DNA from: JBIICI01 sp044238935
Lineage (GTDB): Bacteria > Pseudomonadota > Alphaproteobacteria > Micavibrionales > Micavibrionaceae
Reading direction: 5' to 3'
Length of the DNA stretch: 64,000 nt
Assembly: GCA_044238935.1 (NCBI GenBank)
Contig: JBIICI010000010.1
Span: 1-64,000, forward strand
The position numbers were made by a program, and so were the translations under genes. Below are positions 44,991 through 53,082 of the stretch, piece by piece (the first letter of the stretch is position 1; the number at the start of each line of letters is the position of its first letter). The notes beneath the pieces were generated by a model. The model did not search any database. It was not told where the DNA came from and was given only the letters and a program-made list of their open reading frames with translations.

Positions 44991-46154
44991 TTATGGGCGC
45001 GCTTTTTTAATTAAGATATAGCCCAAAATCGCGGATAAAACCGATCCCCCCAAGACCCCAAGGCGAATATAGACTTGTTCTTCCAATCCTGCATAGGCTA
45101 ATCCACCAATAAATAATGACATGGTAAACCCAATCCCACACAACACGGCGCCACCATAAAGCTGCCGCCAATTGACCCCCAATGGCTTAGGGCAAAGGCC
45201 GCTTTTAATCGCAACATACAGCGTTGAGAAAATCCCCAATTGCTTGCCTGCAAATAATCCAAAAAAGATCCCCAATGTAATGGGATGAAAAAGCGCGTCA
45301 CTTTTGATCCCCAAAAATGAAACACCTGCATTGGCGAAGGCAAATAAAGGCATCACAAAAAATGCAACGAAAACCCCAAGACTTTGCTGCATTTCTTGCG
45401 CAGGTTTTTTATCGGGATTATTCCGTGATTGCAGCGGTACGAAAAATGCTGTTGCCACCCCTGCTAAGGTTGCGTGAATGCCTGAATAAAAAACCGCCAA
45501 CCATAATAAGACCCCCAACACAGCGTAAACCCATTTTGATGTAATATTCAGCCGATTAAATGCCCATAAAATCAATAAAATGGCAACAACAAAAGCGATG
45601 GCAATGGGGTTAAATCCATGCCCATAAAACAAGGCAATCACTACAATCGCCAACAAATCATCAATCACCGCAATCGCCGTCAGTAAGATTTTTAAGGACA
45701 TCGGGGCTTTTGATCCCAATAATGACAACACCCCCAGCGTAAAGGCAATATCCGTTGCCGATGGAATTGCCCAACCTGAGAGGTTTTGAGGCATATTCAG
45801 GTTAAATCCCACAAAAATAAGGGCAGGCATAATCATCCCCCCCACTGCTGCCAAGGCAGGTAAAATCGCCCGATCGCGTGAGGAAAGACGACCTTTTACA
45901 AATTCATATTTAATTTGTAACCCCACATGAAAAAAGAAAACCGCCATCAACCCATCATTGATCCATAATAAAATGGATTGATTGAAAATATGAATTTCAT
46001 TAAAAAAATAATGATAAATGCCTGTTAACGGGCTGTTGGCAACAATTAATCCAAAAATTGCAGCAATGACCAAAACCAATCCCCCCGCCGCTTCCATGCG
46101 GAAAAAGGCATTTAATTGCTTCATCAGCTCATATTTGGGGGATAATTTGGACAT
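44991..46154 (-). CDS. nhaA: Na+/H+ antiporter NhaA
   Basis: This 387-residue protein has about twelve membrane helices. The ion-binding pair in VIDDLLAIVVIALFY (Asp165-Asp166) and the Asp of PSATDIAFTLG (about 135) match NhaA's critical residues. It exchanges Na+ for protons at the inner membrane and is length-typical. It is the last backbone gene before the phage-like region, whose holin gene ends 24 bp upstream on the same strand. Confidence 0.95.
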   Translation of the reverse strand: MSKLSPKYELMKQLNAFFRMEAAGGLVLVIAAIFGLIVANSPLTGIYHYFFNEIHIFNQSILLWINDGLMAVFFFHVGLQIKYEFVKGRLSSRDRAILPALAAVGGMIMPALIFVGFNLNMPQNLSGWAIPSATDIAFTLGVLSLLGSKAPMSLKILLTAIAVIDDLLAIVVIALFYGHGFNPIAIAFVVAILLILWAFNRLNITSKWVYAVLGVLLWLAVFYSGIHATLAGVATAFFVPLQSRNNPDKKPAQEMQQSLGVFVAFFVMPLFAFANAGVSFLGIKSDALFHPITLGIFFGLFAGKQLGIFSTLYVAIKSGLCPKPLGVNWRQLYGGAVLCGIGFTMSLFIGGLAYAGLEEQVYIRLGVLGGSVLSAILGYILIKKARP

Positions 46155-46177
46155 GTCTAAAACTATAGGAAATATTT

Positions 46178-46696
46178 TTATCGTTTTCCAGCGGAATCGG
46201 ATTGTTTTGGTGAAGTATTTTTCTCCTCACTCCGTTTATAGACATAAACACCCAAGACTGATAGCCCCACCCCCCATGTAAAACCCAATGATTGCATGGA
46301 TTCAATCACAAGGCTGGCTTGATCCGTACGCCATAAGATAATATATGCCAACGCCAACATTTGCGCCCCCCAACTGATTGCCAGAATATACCCAAAGGTG
46401 GGGCGCATACGGCGTACATACGCATCATTTGATGCAGCCTCTATCCGCATGGTTTCATTGATTTGCTTTAATGTCTCCCCCTCTTGCGCCAATTCCGCCA
46501 ACGCATATTTCTGCGCCGCCTCAATTTGCGCGGGGCTGATGCCGCCATTTTGAATATTTTTGACAACATCTTGCATGGTTTCTGATGCTTTGGTTGCTGC
46601 GGGATGCGGCACTTGCCCCAACGCGCGCTGCACAACATCCAACAACACAGGAAACCCCAGTTTTTGAAGTAAGGGGGTAATGATTTGTACCGTCAT
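46178..46696 (-). CDS. 3TM-type phage/GTA holin-like protein
   Basis: From ATG 46696, with Shine-Dalgarno AAGGA, this is a 172-residue protein. An N-terminal segment (IITPLLQKLGFPVLLDVVQRALG) is followed by a helical soluble part. Then comes RRMRPTFGYILAISWGAQMLALAYIILWRT and a last membrane helix before a charged tail (YKRSEEKNTSPKQSDSAGKR). The RRMRPTFG motif before the hydrophobic helix is typical of the 3TM holins found beside gene-transfer-agent and phage genes of alphaproteobacteria. The 3TM family name is a family match; pore formation is inferred. An in-frame extension to 46837 crosses a hairpin and is rejected. Confidence 0.68.
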   Translation of the reverse strand: MTVQIITPLLQKLGFPVLLDVVQRALGQVPHPAATKASETMQDVVKNIQNGGISPAQIEAAQKYALAELAQEGETLKQINETMRIEAASNDAYVRRMRPTFGYILAISWGAQMLALAYIILWRTDQASLVIESMQSLGFTWGVGLSVLGVYVYKRSEEKNTSPKQSDSAGKR

Positions 46697-46730
46697 GATA
46701 GGATTCCTTTTTAGATTGAAGATATAAAAA

Positions 46731-46765
46731 AGCCTTGTTCTTTTTGGATATAAAAGAACAAGGCT
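46731..46765 (-). terminator. 14-bp stem terminator upstream of the holin gene
   Basis: AGCCTTGTTCTTTT (46731-46744), loop TGGATAT, AAAAGAACAAGGCT (46752-46765); on the minus strand it is followed by TTTTTTAT. It could stop transcription from the 55-residue gene at 47084 before the holin gene. Confidence 0.75.
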
Positions 46766-46830
46766 CTGTATATATAGCGAAAGCAAATAAATTTGATTGT
46801 AGAATTTATTTGGATCTTCTGTAAGAAAAA

Positions 46831-46990
46831 TCGTCATCCCGTGCGTGACAGGCGTTGTTGCATAGATCGATTTTTGAGTATTTTTTTGTTAATCCAGCAC
46901 CAAGAATCGTCATGCCGGACGTGATCCGGCATCTTGTTGATCAGCGGGAATAACCAAACCCACGAGATCCCGTGTCAAGCACGGGATGAC
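46831..46990. repeat. Short palindromic TIR elements, nested copies F
   Basis: A half-hairpin TCATCCCGTGCGTGACA (ends 46850) is interrupted by GGCGTTGTTGCATAGATCG, the end of another copy in reverse orientation. That copy continues through the AATCCAGCACCAAGAATC tail, hairpin ATGCCGGA/TCCGGCAT, and a final hairpin ATCCCGTG/CACGGGAT ending at 46989. One copy seems to have inserted into another. Confidence 0.6.
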
Positions 46991-47083
46991 TATTTTTTTT
47001 ACAGGGAGTCTGATAAATTCTGCAATCAAACTTATTTGGCTTAGATATAACAATGAATCGCGCTTAAAGCCTTGGTTGCTGTT

Positions 47084-47251
47084 TCAGTACACTGGATTTT
47101 TGTGGCCGGGCAAGATTTTCCAATGCGATTTTAAGGTATCGTGATCGACAATTCTGTTTTGCTGTAAATCGTCTAAGCCGTCTTGGATTGCCGCCGTTTG
47201 CCATGCGTTTAGGTCACAGAAACGGTCTAATGCCTTGGGCGAATTATCCAT
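47084..47251 (-). CDS. Small 55-residue protein, antitoxin-like
   Basis: ATG at 47251 with an AAGGGA Shine-Dalgarno at suitable spacing, stop at 47084. The sequence has WQTAAIQDGLDDLQQNRIVDHDTLKSHWK, which resembles the C-terminal half of small ribbon-helix-helix or prevent-host-death antitoxins (AI..GL..L..GRVV.HE....W). No toxin gene is recognisable next to it. It lies between the SleB-type hydrolase and the holin genes of the phage-like block. Family identity is weak. Confidence 0.45.
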   Translation of the reverse strand: MDNSPKALDRFCDLNAWQTAAIQDGLDDLQQNRIVDHDTLKSHWKILPGHKNPVY

Positions 47252-47311
47252 TGCTTAAATCCCTTGTGGTTTAAATTATTGTAAATCATTACATATCAAA
47301 ATGCCACAGAC

Positions 47312-47752
47312 TCAGACAATCCGATAAAACACATGCCGTCCAATCGTGGCGGTTGGTTTTTCGCCTTTGATCCAGTATGGGCGGATTCCTGCGGCGTGGT
47401 AATGGGTGGCGTTGTTTGTGGTATCTGTTAACAACCCATAAAAGGCACGCTTGGCGATGTCTTTGGCGGCCACAAAGGCGGCATCTTTGGTATCGACTGC
47501 CAATAATTTCGCTAAATTCGGATCATCATGATTCCAACAGCTAAATTGAAAGGGTTTTTGGCAGACAGCAATAATATCATTCCCCCACCAAAAGCCTTTC
47601 TTGGCTTGGGATACGCGCACGCGATTTAAAATCACACTCGCCACCGCCTCCATCCCCCTCGCACCCTCCCCCCGCGCCTCTCCCCACAGGGTACGCGCAA
47701 AAATATCCAACACACGCGCATCCAGCACGCAAAATTTGTTTTTGGGTGACAT
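47312..47752 (-). CDS. SleB-type cell-wall hydrolase (endolysin candidate)
   Basis: From ATG 47752 (GGAG 6 nt upstream; ATG 47764 lacks one) this is a 146-residue Hydrolase_2/SleB-fold protein. It shows FARTLWGEARGEGARGMEAVASVILNRV (catalytic-type Glu in WGEA), KPFQFSCWN and NATHYHAAGIRPYWI, the conserved elements of the family. There is no signal peptide, so it would need the neighbouring holin to reach the wall, as for a phage endolysin. It lies in a holin/hydrolase/membrane-protein group with high GC. A host sporulation or cortex-lysis role is not sensible in this lineage. Confidence 0.82.
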   Translation of the reverse strand: MSPKNKFCVLDARVLDIFARTLWGEARGEGARGMEAVASVILNRVRVSQAKKGFWWGNDIIAVCQKPFQFSCWNHDDPNLAKLLAVDTKDAAFVAAKDIAKRAFYGLLTDTTNNATHYHAAGIRPYWIKGEKPTATIGRHVFYRIV

Positions 47753-47782
47753 CGTATTCTCCATTGATGAGGGGGGGGTAAT

Positions 47783-48100
47783 TTAAGAGCGCACCGCGTT
47801 CGCCTCAGCCTTTAACGCGGTTTGATCCAGTTTGGATTCAATGCGTAACAAATGATCCACAAGGCGGCGTTCCAGATCGCGCATATCGGTGATGGAGGCG
47901 TATGATTTTGCGACCTCCAATTTATACGCCGCCAGCCCGTCCCTTAATTGCGCGGTACGATGTTCAAGGGATTCACGCATCGCCAAATGATCTTTTTGGT
48001 AATCTTGGCGTAGCTTCCAAATCATGGTCAGTAAGCCCGCCATGGCTGGCAGCTCCACAGCACTGATCCACCATAGGACATCTTGGGATAAAAAAGACAT
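47783..48100 (-). CDS. Small membrane-anchored coiled-coil protein of the lysis block
   Basis: This 105-residue protein has one N-terminal membrane helix (about 8-30: DVLWWISAVELPAMAGLLTMIW) and then a long charged helix (about 31-100) with heptads (LRQDYQKDHLAMRESLEHRTAQL; LERRLVDHLLRIESKLDQT). It has an AAGGAA Shine-Dalgarno. The layout is like an i-spanin (Rz) or phage DUF2730-type membrane protein; it lies 19 bp upstream of the SleB-type hydrolase. It could act in lysis, which is inference from position. Confidence 0.6.
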   Translation of the reverse strand: MSFLSQDVLWWISAVELPAMAGLLTMIWKLRQDYQKDHLAMRESLEHRTAQLRDGLAAYKLEVAKSYASITDMRDLERRLVDHLLRIESKLDQTALKAEANAVRS

Positions 48101-48137
48101 AATCTTATTCCTTTGTTATAAATGTTTAAGAACATAA

Positions 48138-48162
48138 AAAAACGCCCCAATAGGGCGTTTTT
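48138..48162. terminator. Bidirectional rho-independent terminator
   Basis: AAAAACGCCC (48138-48147), loop CAATA, GGGCGTTTTT (48153-48162). The perfect 10-bp stem has A/T ends. It separates the deiminase gene (minus strand, ends 48223) from the lysis-block gene starting at 48100. Confidence 0.9.
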
Positions 48163-48222
48163 GATAGGGTATCAATTTCATTAAAAATCCAAGCGTGGCG
48201 CGATATTGCAGGCGGTTCTATC

Positions 48223-49245
48223 TTACCCTTTTTTAAAATTTGGTTTCATAGGAACGTGCTGCGTGATGCTATGAAATGATCCGCCCCCTGCTAAAATATT
48301 TTTAGCAGGCAATCCAACGACGCTGTGATTATTGAATATCTTGGATAAAGCATCCACCGCTGCATCGCCATATTCGTTATACACAGGGACAATCACTTGT
48401 CCATTGCTGATAATATAATTCATATGGGAGGCGGGCATGATTTTCCCATTTTCATCCAAAACCTCACCTGCACTGGGGATTGTGACAAAATCCTGCTTTA
48501 ACTCTGTTAGGCGGTCTTGGGTGGCAATCAACACATCAAAATTTGGATCATTATATCCATCAGTCGGCGCCATGCAAATCACCCGCCCATCAGGGGCAAA
48601 GCGAGCAATATTATCAATATGTCCCTCTGTGCTATCATTCAATAAGCCCTGATCTAACCATAGCATTCGATGGATTCCTAAAGAATTGATCAAAGTTTTA
48701 TGAATCGATTTTTTAGACAAATATGGATTCCGATTATCATTCAGCAAACATTGTTTTGTTGTTAAAACCGTTCCTTTTCCATTAAACTCAAGTGATCCGC
48801 CCTCTAAAATCATTGCACTGCGTGATGCTTTTGCCTTTGTTTGATCGGTCATAATCTGATTGACCTCCGTATCATGGGGGTAATAATATTTACCACCCCA
48901 TCCGTTATGCCCAAAGGATACAGCGTGCAGAAATCTTCCCTTTAACCCAAAAATTGCTCCCGTATCGCGCAACCGAATATCGCCATACGGCTTTTTGACA
49001 AAATAGATATTTTCATGGGGCAATAACGCATCTTTGGCATAATTATAGGTTTCATCATTATGCACCATCAGTTTGACCTTGGTCGTCTGCGATAATTGCT
49101 GCACCATCGCCACAATTTCTGCGCGCACGGCGTCAATCGGCACAGGCCATTTTTCCTGATCCCAAGGCAGGGCTGTCCAGATTTCCTTTTGTGCTTCCCA
49201 CTCGGCAGGGATACGAATGATAGGTTGATTGGCGTTTTGACGCAT
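48223..49245 (-). CDS. Agmatine-deiminase-family protein with catalytic Cys replaced by Ser
   Basis: This 340-residue protein has the PAD_porph/AguA fold: RLRDTGAIFG (91-100), ILEGGSLEFN (146-155), LLTTK-like CLLNDNRNPYL (166-176) and DSTEGHIDNIARF (204-216) with Glu148, His209 and Asp211 kept. The C-terminal nucleophile motif is GGGSFHSITQ (family GGGNxHCITQ); codon AGC at 48268-48270 gives Ser326 where the family's active-site cysteine sits. A single T-to-A change from TGC would explain it. Canonical deiminases need the thiol for a covalent amidino adduct, so the enzyme is probably inactive or altered. It follows the HIT gene with about 72 bp between. Confidence 0.85.
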   Translation of the reverse strand: MRQNANQPIIRIPAEWEAQKEIWTALPWDQEKWPVPIDAVRAEIVAMVQQLSQTTKVKLMVHNDETYNYAKDALLPHENIYFVKKPYGDIRLRDTGAIFGLKGRFLHAVSFGHNGWGGKYYYPHDTEVNQIMTDQTKAKASRSAMILEGGSLEFNGKGTVLTTKQCLLNDNRNPYLSKKSIHKTLINSLGIHRMLWLDQGLLNDSTEGHIDNIARFAPDGRVICMAPTDGYNDPNFDVLIATQDRLTELKQDFVTIPSAGEVLDENGKIMPASHMNYIISNGQVIVPVYNEYGDAAVDALSKIFNNHSVVGLPAKNILAGGGSFHSITQHVPMKPNFKKG

Positions 49246-49317
49246 GGCAAAAATCCTTATAAATTAAGCATAGGCACGATAAATGACGTGCAACTTGCCA
49301 TAACCTAATACTTACTG

Positions 49318-49686
49318 TCAAGAAAGAATATCAGCCAAAGTCTTTCCTGCTGTGATATGCACATGAAAATGAAACACATCCTGCCCATGATCTGCGCCAA
49401 TGCTTGTAAATAAATTATATCCTGAATGCTGAACATCCAATATTTCTACTGTTTTCTTGACCCCTTGCCAAAACCCACAAATTTCTGCAGAATTGGCATG
49501 ATTTAAGAAATCTTGTAAATCCACATAGGAATTTTTAGGGATCACCAGTACATGAATGGGTGCCATTTGCGCAATATCATAAAATGCCAAAACCCATTCA
49601 TCTTCATAAACACGCGTGCACGGCGCATCACCGCGTATGATTTGGGCGAAAATATTGTGGGGATCATAGGGGTTTTTTAATGACAT
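49318..49686 (-). CDS. HIT-family nucleotide hydrolase
   Basis: This 122-residue protein has the HINT-type layout: NIFAQIIRGDAPCTRVYED, ending with the histidine triad DVFHFHVHITAG (H-x-H-x-H, residues near 106-110). Family members hydrolyse AMP-linked phosphoramidates such as adenosine-5'-phosphoramidate. The zinc-binding residues of some HINT members are not evident. It starts 66 bp from the divergent QueC-like operon and ends 73 bp upstream of the agmatine-deiminase-like gene, with the same orientation. Confidence 0.92.
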   Translation of the reverse strand: MSLKNPYDPHNIFAQIIRGDAPCTRVYEDEWVLAFYDIAQMAPIHVLVIPKNSYVDLQDFLNHANSAEICGFWQGVKKTVEILDVQHSGYNLFTSIGADHGQDVFHFHVHITAGKTLADILS

Positions 49687-49698
49687 AATATTTAATCA

Positions 49699-49727
49699 TT
49701 GACTTTTTCTAAAAAACAATTTAATCA
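49699..49727 (+). promoter_or_regulatory. Candidate promoter of the QueC-like operon
   Basis: TTGACT (49699-49704) and TAATCA (49722-49727) are separated by 17 bp, upstream of an AGGGAGAG Shine-Dalgarno (about 49739-49746) and the ATG at 49752. The -10 is weak. Confidence 0.4.
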
Positions 49728-49751
49728 AAATCTAACACAGGGAGAGATAAA

Positions 49752-50414
49752 ATGCAGCAAAAAGACGCTTGCGCCATATTATTTAATGGGGAATCCGTTC
49801 CAGAGCCACAGACAAAGACAGCCTTAATCCTATTATCAGGTGGGGTTGATAGCACAGTTTTGTTATATTTAGCCAAGGCATCGGGCTTAAAAACAATTGC
49901 GCTAGAATTTAATTATTTTGGGCGCCCCATCATAGAGAATTTGAGGAATCAACAAATTTGTAAAAAAGCAGATGTTGAACTATTACAAATCACCTATCCC
50001 CGCATCAAAAAAATTGATTCCAAGACCACAGACAATAAGCCCATTCGTTTGTTAGAAAGCAATGGGATCTATTACACCCTCGCTGGGAATCTTGCTCAAC
50101 GTCTTGGGGCGCAGTATGTCATGGGAGGACAAATCCTAAGCGATTGGAATACAACCACCGCAGGGCAAGCAACACCTGAATATTATAGCATTATGAATAG
50201 GCTCTTACAGTTGGAACATGGTGATCTGTCCCCATCTATCGTCATGCCCTTTATTTACAAGACCAAAGAAGAAGTCGTAAAACTAGGCATAAATATAGAT
50301 GTTCCCTTTCATATAACATGGTCATGCACAGAAAATATTGAAATTGAATGTGGACAGTGTGATCAATGCGTTGAGCGCAAAGAGGCGTTTCAAAAAGCTG
50401 GATTGACACCATGA
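49752..50414 (+). CDS. QueC/ExsB-like ATP-pyrophosphatase
   Basis: This 220-residue protein has the PP-loop LLSGGVDSTVL (27-37) and a zinc site Cys192-x7-Cys200-x2-Cys203-x2-Cys206 (SCTENIEIECGQCDQCVER), exactly the QueC spacing. QueC makes 7-cyano-7-deazaguanine (preQ0) from carboxy-deazaguanine. The usual FDYGQRH segment is FNYFGRPIIENLRNQ, so substrate specificity may have drifted. No other queuosine genes are here; it is the first gene of a four-gene operon with a glycosyltransferase, a PIG-L deacetylase and an FkbM methyltransferase, with a 4-bp overlap to the next. It may make a preQ0-like or amidated building block of a secondary product; this is inference. Confidence 0.82.
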   Translation: MQQKDACAILFNGESVPEPQTKTALILLSGGVDSTVLLYLAKASGLKTIALEFNYFGRPIIENLRNQQICKKADVELLQITYPRIKKIDSKTTDNKPIRLLESNGIYYTLAGNLAQRLGAQYVMGGQILSDWNTTTAGQATPEYYSIMNRLLQLEHGDLSPSIVMPFIYKTKEEVVKLGINIDVPFHITWSCTENIEIECGQCDQCVERKEAFQKAGLTP

Positions 50415-51577
50415 CAAATCATACTATGCCCATTATTGTGTGCTCTCATGAAAATTCATGGCATCTCAAAAGAATTATAACCTCAATATCAGACCATCAA
50501 TCATTGTGTTATCATCCCATTATCGTGATTGAAAACAGCTATAGCCCCGATATATTCAAGACAAACAAAGCCTTTATTGAACAATGTCAGGACATAAAAA
50601 TAGATTATATCACCCAAAAGAAATGGGATGCCATCAGAAAAAATTTATCTGCATCTTTAAACGATCAACAAAATCAATTTTTAGATCAAATCAATCTTGG
50701 GGACAGATCATGGTCAACCCCGAAGGCTCGAAATATTGGGCTGATTGTCCTCAAAACTTTGTATCCTGAATGTCAAAGATTTTGGAGCTTAGATCAAGAT
50801 ATGATGATTCCACCTAATCTTGAGCTGAAAAACCTGTTCCATTCTTCCCTTATCAGCCCTCAAATCAACGGCTGCCCTGATTTATCGTGTCAAGAATGGA
50901 TCGCTTTTTATCAAGCCCATATACGTGAAATACAGAAAAAACAGTCGCAGAATATCAAACATTTCTATGTTGAAAGATTGATTGCTGACCTTTCTCTTGA
51001 ACAACAAGCCTATTTATTGAATAAATATACAGATTTAAAACCGCCACATGAATCGATGGTTGCCCCCTGCTCATTCGTTCAGCGCGAAGAACTTTATGGG
51101 GGTACTTATATCTCTGACACAAAAAACTGTGCTGTTTTATTTCCTGATTGGTACAATGAAGACTGGATTTTCTTTCAAACTATTCGTCAAAAAAATGACT
51201 CAATCTTATTCTTGGATCAGAGCGTACAGCATGAATCTGTGATAAAATCCATCCTCAATCTCAATATTCTAAAAGCCGAGGAAGCAGGGGAAATCCTAAG
51301 TCATATGCTCAGGCATAATCAATCTTTTGAAGAAACCAAATCCATTCGATTGGATATTTTAAAGGCAATGCAGGAGAGAAACAAAGAACTCCTAACGATT
51401 AGCCTGAGCAATAGCGTACAAAAAACATTACTTGAAATCGGGCGCATTTTACAAACCCTGATGACATGGCTTAGCGATGAAAATGCTATTTTCTATGAAA
51501 ATAAAATCCATTATCATCATTCGCATTCAATTCTATGGCAGGGCATTATCTCTGTCCTTTCGAATACGGAGCGATAA
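50411..51577 (+). CDS. GT-A-type glycosyltransferase-like protein
   Basis: This 388-residue protein begins with a Rossmann-like nucleotide-sugar core: MPIIVCSHENSWHLKRIITSISDH and YHPIIVIENSY. A D-x-D-type motif SLDQDMMIPPNLE (126-138) follows, consistent with metal-assisted nucleotide-sugar binding in family-2-like GT-A enzymes. The C-terminal half (about 240-388) is helical and unassigned. I do not recognise the exact family, and homology is weaker than for its neighbours. It overlaps the QueC-like gene by 4 bp and touches the PIG-L gene with no gap, so it is firmly in the operon. Confidence 0.6.
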   Translation: MTNHTMPIIVCSHENSWHLKRIITSISDHQSLCYHPIIVIENSYSPDIFKTNKAFIEQCQDIKIDYITQKKWDAIRKNLSASLNDQQNQFLDQINLGDRSWSTPKARNIGLIVLKTLYPECQRFWSLDQDMMIPPNLELKNLFHSSLISPQINGCPDLSCQEWIAFYQAHIREIQKKQSQNIKHFYVERLIADLSLEQQAYLLNKYTDLKPPHESMVAPCSFVQREELYGGTYISDTKNCAVLFPDWYNEDWIFFQTIRQKNDSILFLDQSVQHESVIKSILNLNILKAEEAGEILSHMLRHNQSFEETKSIRLDILKAMQERNKELLTISLSNSVQKTLLEIGRILQTLMTWLSDENAIFYENKIHYHHSHSILWQGIISVLSNTER

Positions 51578-52312
51578 ATGCCGGTACATCATCTGATTTT
51601 ATCGCCCCATTTAGATGATGCCGTTTTATCATTAGGTGGTGTCTTATCATCGCGTATTTTAAAAAACATCCAAATTGTGACAATCTTTAGCCAAAGCCGT
51701 TATACAGCCGATGGTTTAGGCACGCTTGAGGATATATCGGCGATCCGTCAAGCCGAGGATAAAGCTGCATTGGATTCACTTAAGATACAAAGCCACCATC
51801 TTGATTTTTGTGATACCAGCGCGCGTAATGATTATGCGCATGAAGATGATTATATGAACCCCGCCAATGATCCACAAAAAGATCCCTTATGGTCGCCTGT
51901 GCAGGATGCAGTTTTTAACCATATACAATCCTATGACGATCCTATGATGATCTGGTGCCCCTTAGGCAGTGCGCATCACATTGAACATCGTATGATTGCC
52001 CAAATAGGGCATGACCTGCTCAAGCAAGGGTATGATGTTATCTTTTACGAAGATGCGGGCTATGAAACATCGCTGAATCAGAGCCATATACATCATTGCG
52101 CTACTGAAAAATCTTTATGCGCACCCCTGATTTTTCCCAATCAAAATTGGCATACAAAATATGATCTGATGCACTATTATGCCTCTCAAATGGATGATGA
52201 ATTGATTGCGCACACACGCCATCTGTTCCTAAAGCTTGGGGGAGAGCGTGTTTGGTCGCAAAGCCATATTATTGAGAAACTGAATAATAATTCTTTACAG
52301 CATGGATATTAA
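51578..52312 (+). CDS. PIG-L-family deacetylase (LmbE-like)
   Basis: This 244-residue protein has the family signature SPHLDDAVLSLGGVL (9-23) with zinc ligands His11, Asp13/Asp14, and a downstream zinc-binding LGSAHHIEHRMIA. It probably removes an acetyl group from an N-acetyl-glucosamine moiety in a glycan, nucleoside or small molecule. It begins immediately after the glycosyltransferase and ends 5 bp before the FkbM methyltransferase. A sequence of GT, deacetylation and methylation genes is suggestive of a tailored glycoconjugate. Confidence 0.88.
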   Translation: MPVHHLILSPHLDDAVLSLGGVLSSRILKNIQIVTIFSQSRYTADGLGTLEDISAIRQAEDKAALDSLKIQSHHLDFCDTSARNDYAHEDDYMNPANDPQKDPLWSPVQDAVFNHIQSYDDPMMIWCPLGSAHHIEHRMIAQIGHDLLKQGYDVIFYEDAGYETSLNQSHIHHCATEKSLCAPLIFPNQNWHTKYDLMHYYASQMDDELIAHTRHLFLKLGGERVWSQSHIIEKLNNNSLQHGY

Positions 52313-52317
52313 ACAGC

Positions 52318-53082
52318 ATGATCACGCAAAACAGCCTTTTGAATTTATGGTTTGATAAAATGGGATGGATAAAAAATCCCTTTCCCATTACCTTAAAAAA
52401 CGGACTGAAATTTTACCTTCGCCCCCGCGGCAACAGCCTTGTGTCCGACCAAGATATTTTAAAAGAAGTCATTTTCGAGGATTGTTATCAGATTTTAGAG
52501 GCTATCCAGCCCCATTTCACTATTGTTGATATTGGTGCCCATATTGGATTATTTTCATGCTCTGCAGCAAAGCAAGCCTCACAAGGGCGTGTTCTAGCCT
52601 TTGAGCCCTTTCCTGAAAATCACCAGAACCTATGTAAAAACATCACGCTCAATCATCTGTTGCATGTTCAAGCGATTAACAAAGCCGTTTGTGATCCAAA
52701 ACCGTCGCGATCTCTTTACATTGACCCTAGTAATACAGGCGCCCATTCGATTTTTAAATCTCATGAACAAAATCTATGCATCCCATCACAAACCATAAGT
52801 CTAACAGAAATTTTTGATACCTATCATTTAGATACAATTGATATTCTAAAATTAGATTGTGAGGGAGCAGAATATGAGATTTTATTAAATACGCCTGTTG
52901 CAACATTACAAAAAATCAAAACCATTGTCATGGAACAGCATATTACAGAATCAACACAAAAGCTGTATTCCGCCGATGCTCTTATTGATCTTTTGACATT
53001 GATTGGTTTTGATGTTCAGATTCTAAAGACAATATCATATCCCGATGAAGGGGTGTTTTATTTGATCAAAGCTACAATATAG
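52318..53082 (+). CDS. FkbM-family SAM-dependent methyltransferase
   Basis: This 254-residue protein has the SAM-binding motif IVDIGAHIGLFSCSAA (69-84), AFEPFPENH (94-102) and IDILKLDCEGAEYEIL (the FkbM family LKIDVEGxE motif). The family O-methylates sugars, macrolides and glycans. It is the fourth gene of the QueC-like operon and ends with a TAG inside a 13-bp stem-loop that probably terminates the operon. The substrate is unknown. Confidence 0.87.
   Translation: MITQNSLLNLWFDKMGWIKNPFPITLKNGLKFYLRPRGNSLVSDQDILKEVIFEDCYQILEAIQPHFTIVDIGAHIGLFSCSAAKQASQGRVLAFEPFPENHQNLCKNITLNHLLHVQAINKAVCDPKPSRSLYIDPSNTGAHSIFKSHEQNLCIPSQTISLTEIFDTYHLDTIDILKLDCEGAEYEILLNTPVATLQKIKTIVMEQHITESTQKLYSADALIDLLTLIGFDVQILKTISYPDEGVFYLIKATI

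Noticed and set aside
46697..46837. 47-residue N-terminal extension of the holin-like gene
   Set aside because: It would read through a 14-bp terminator hairpin; the ATG at 46696 has a good AAGGA site.
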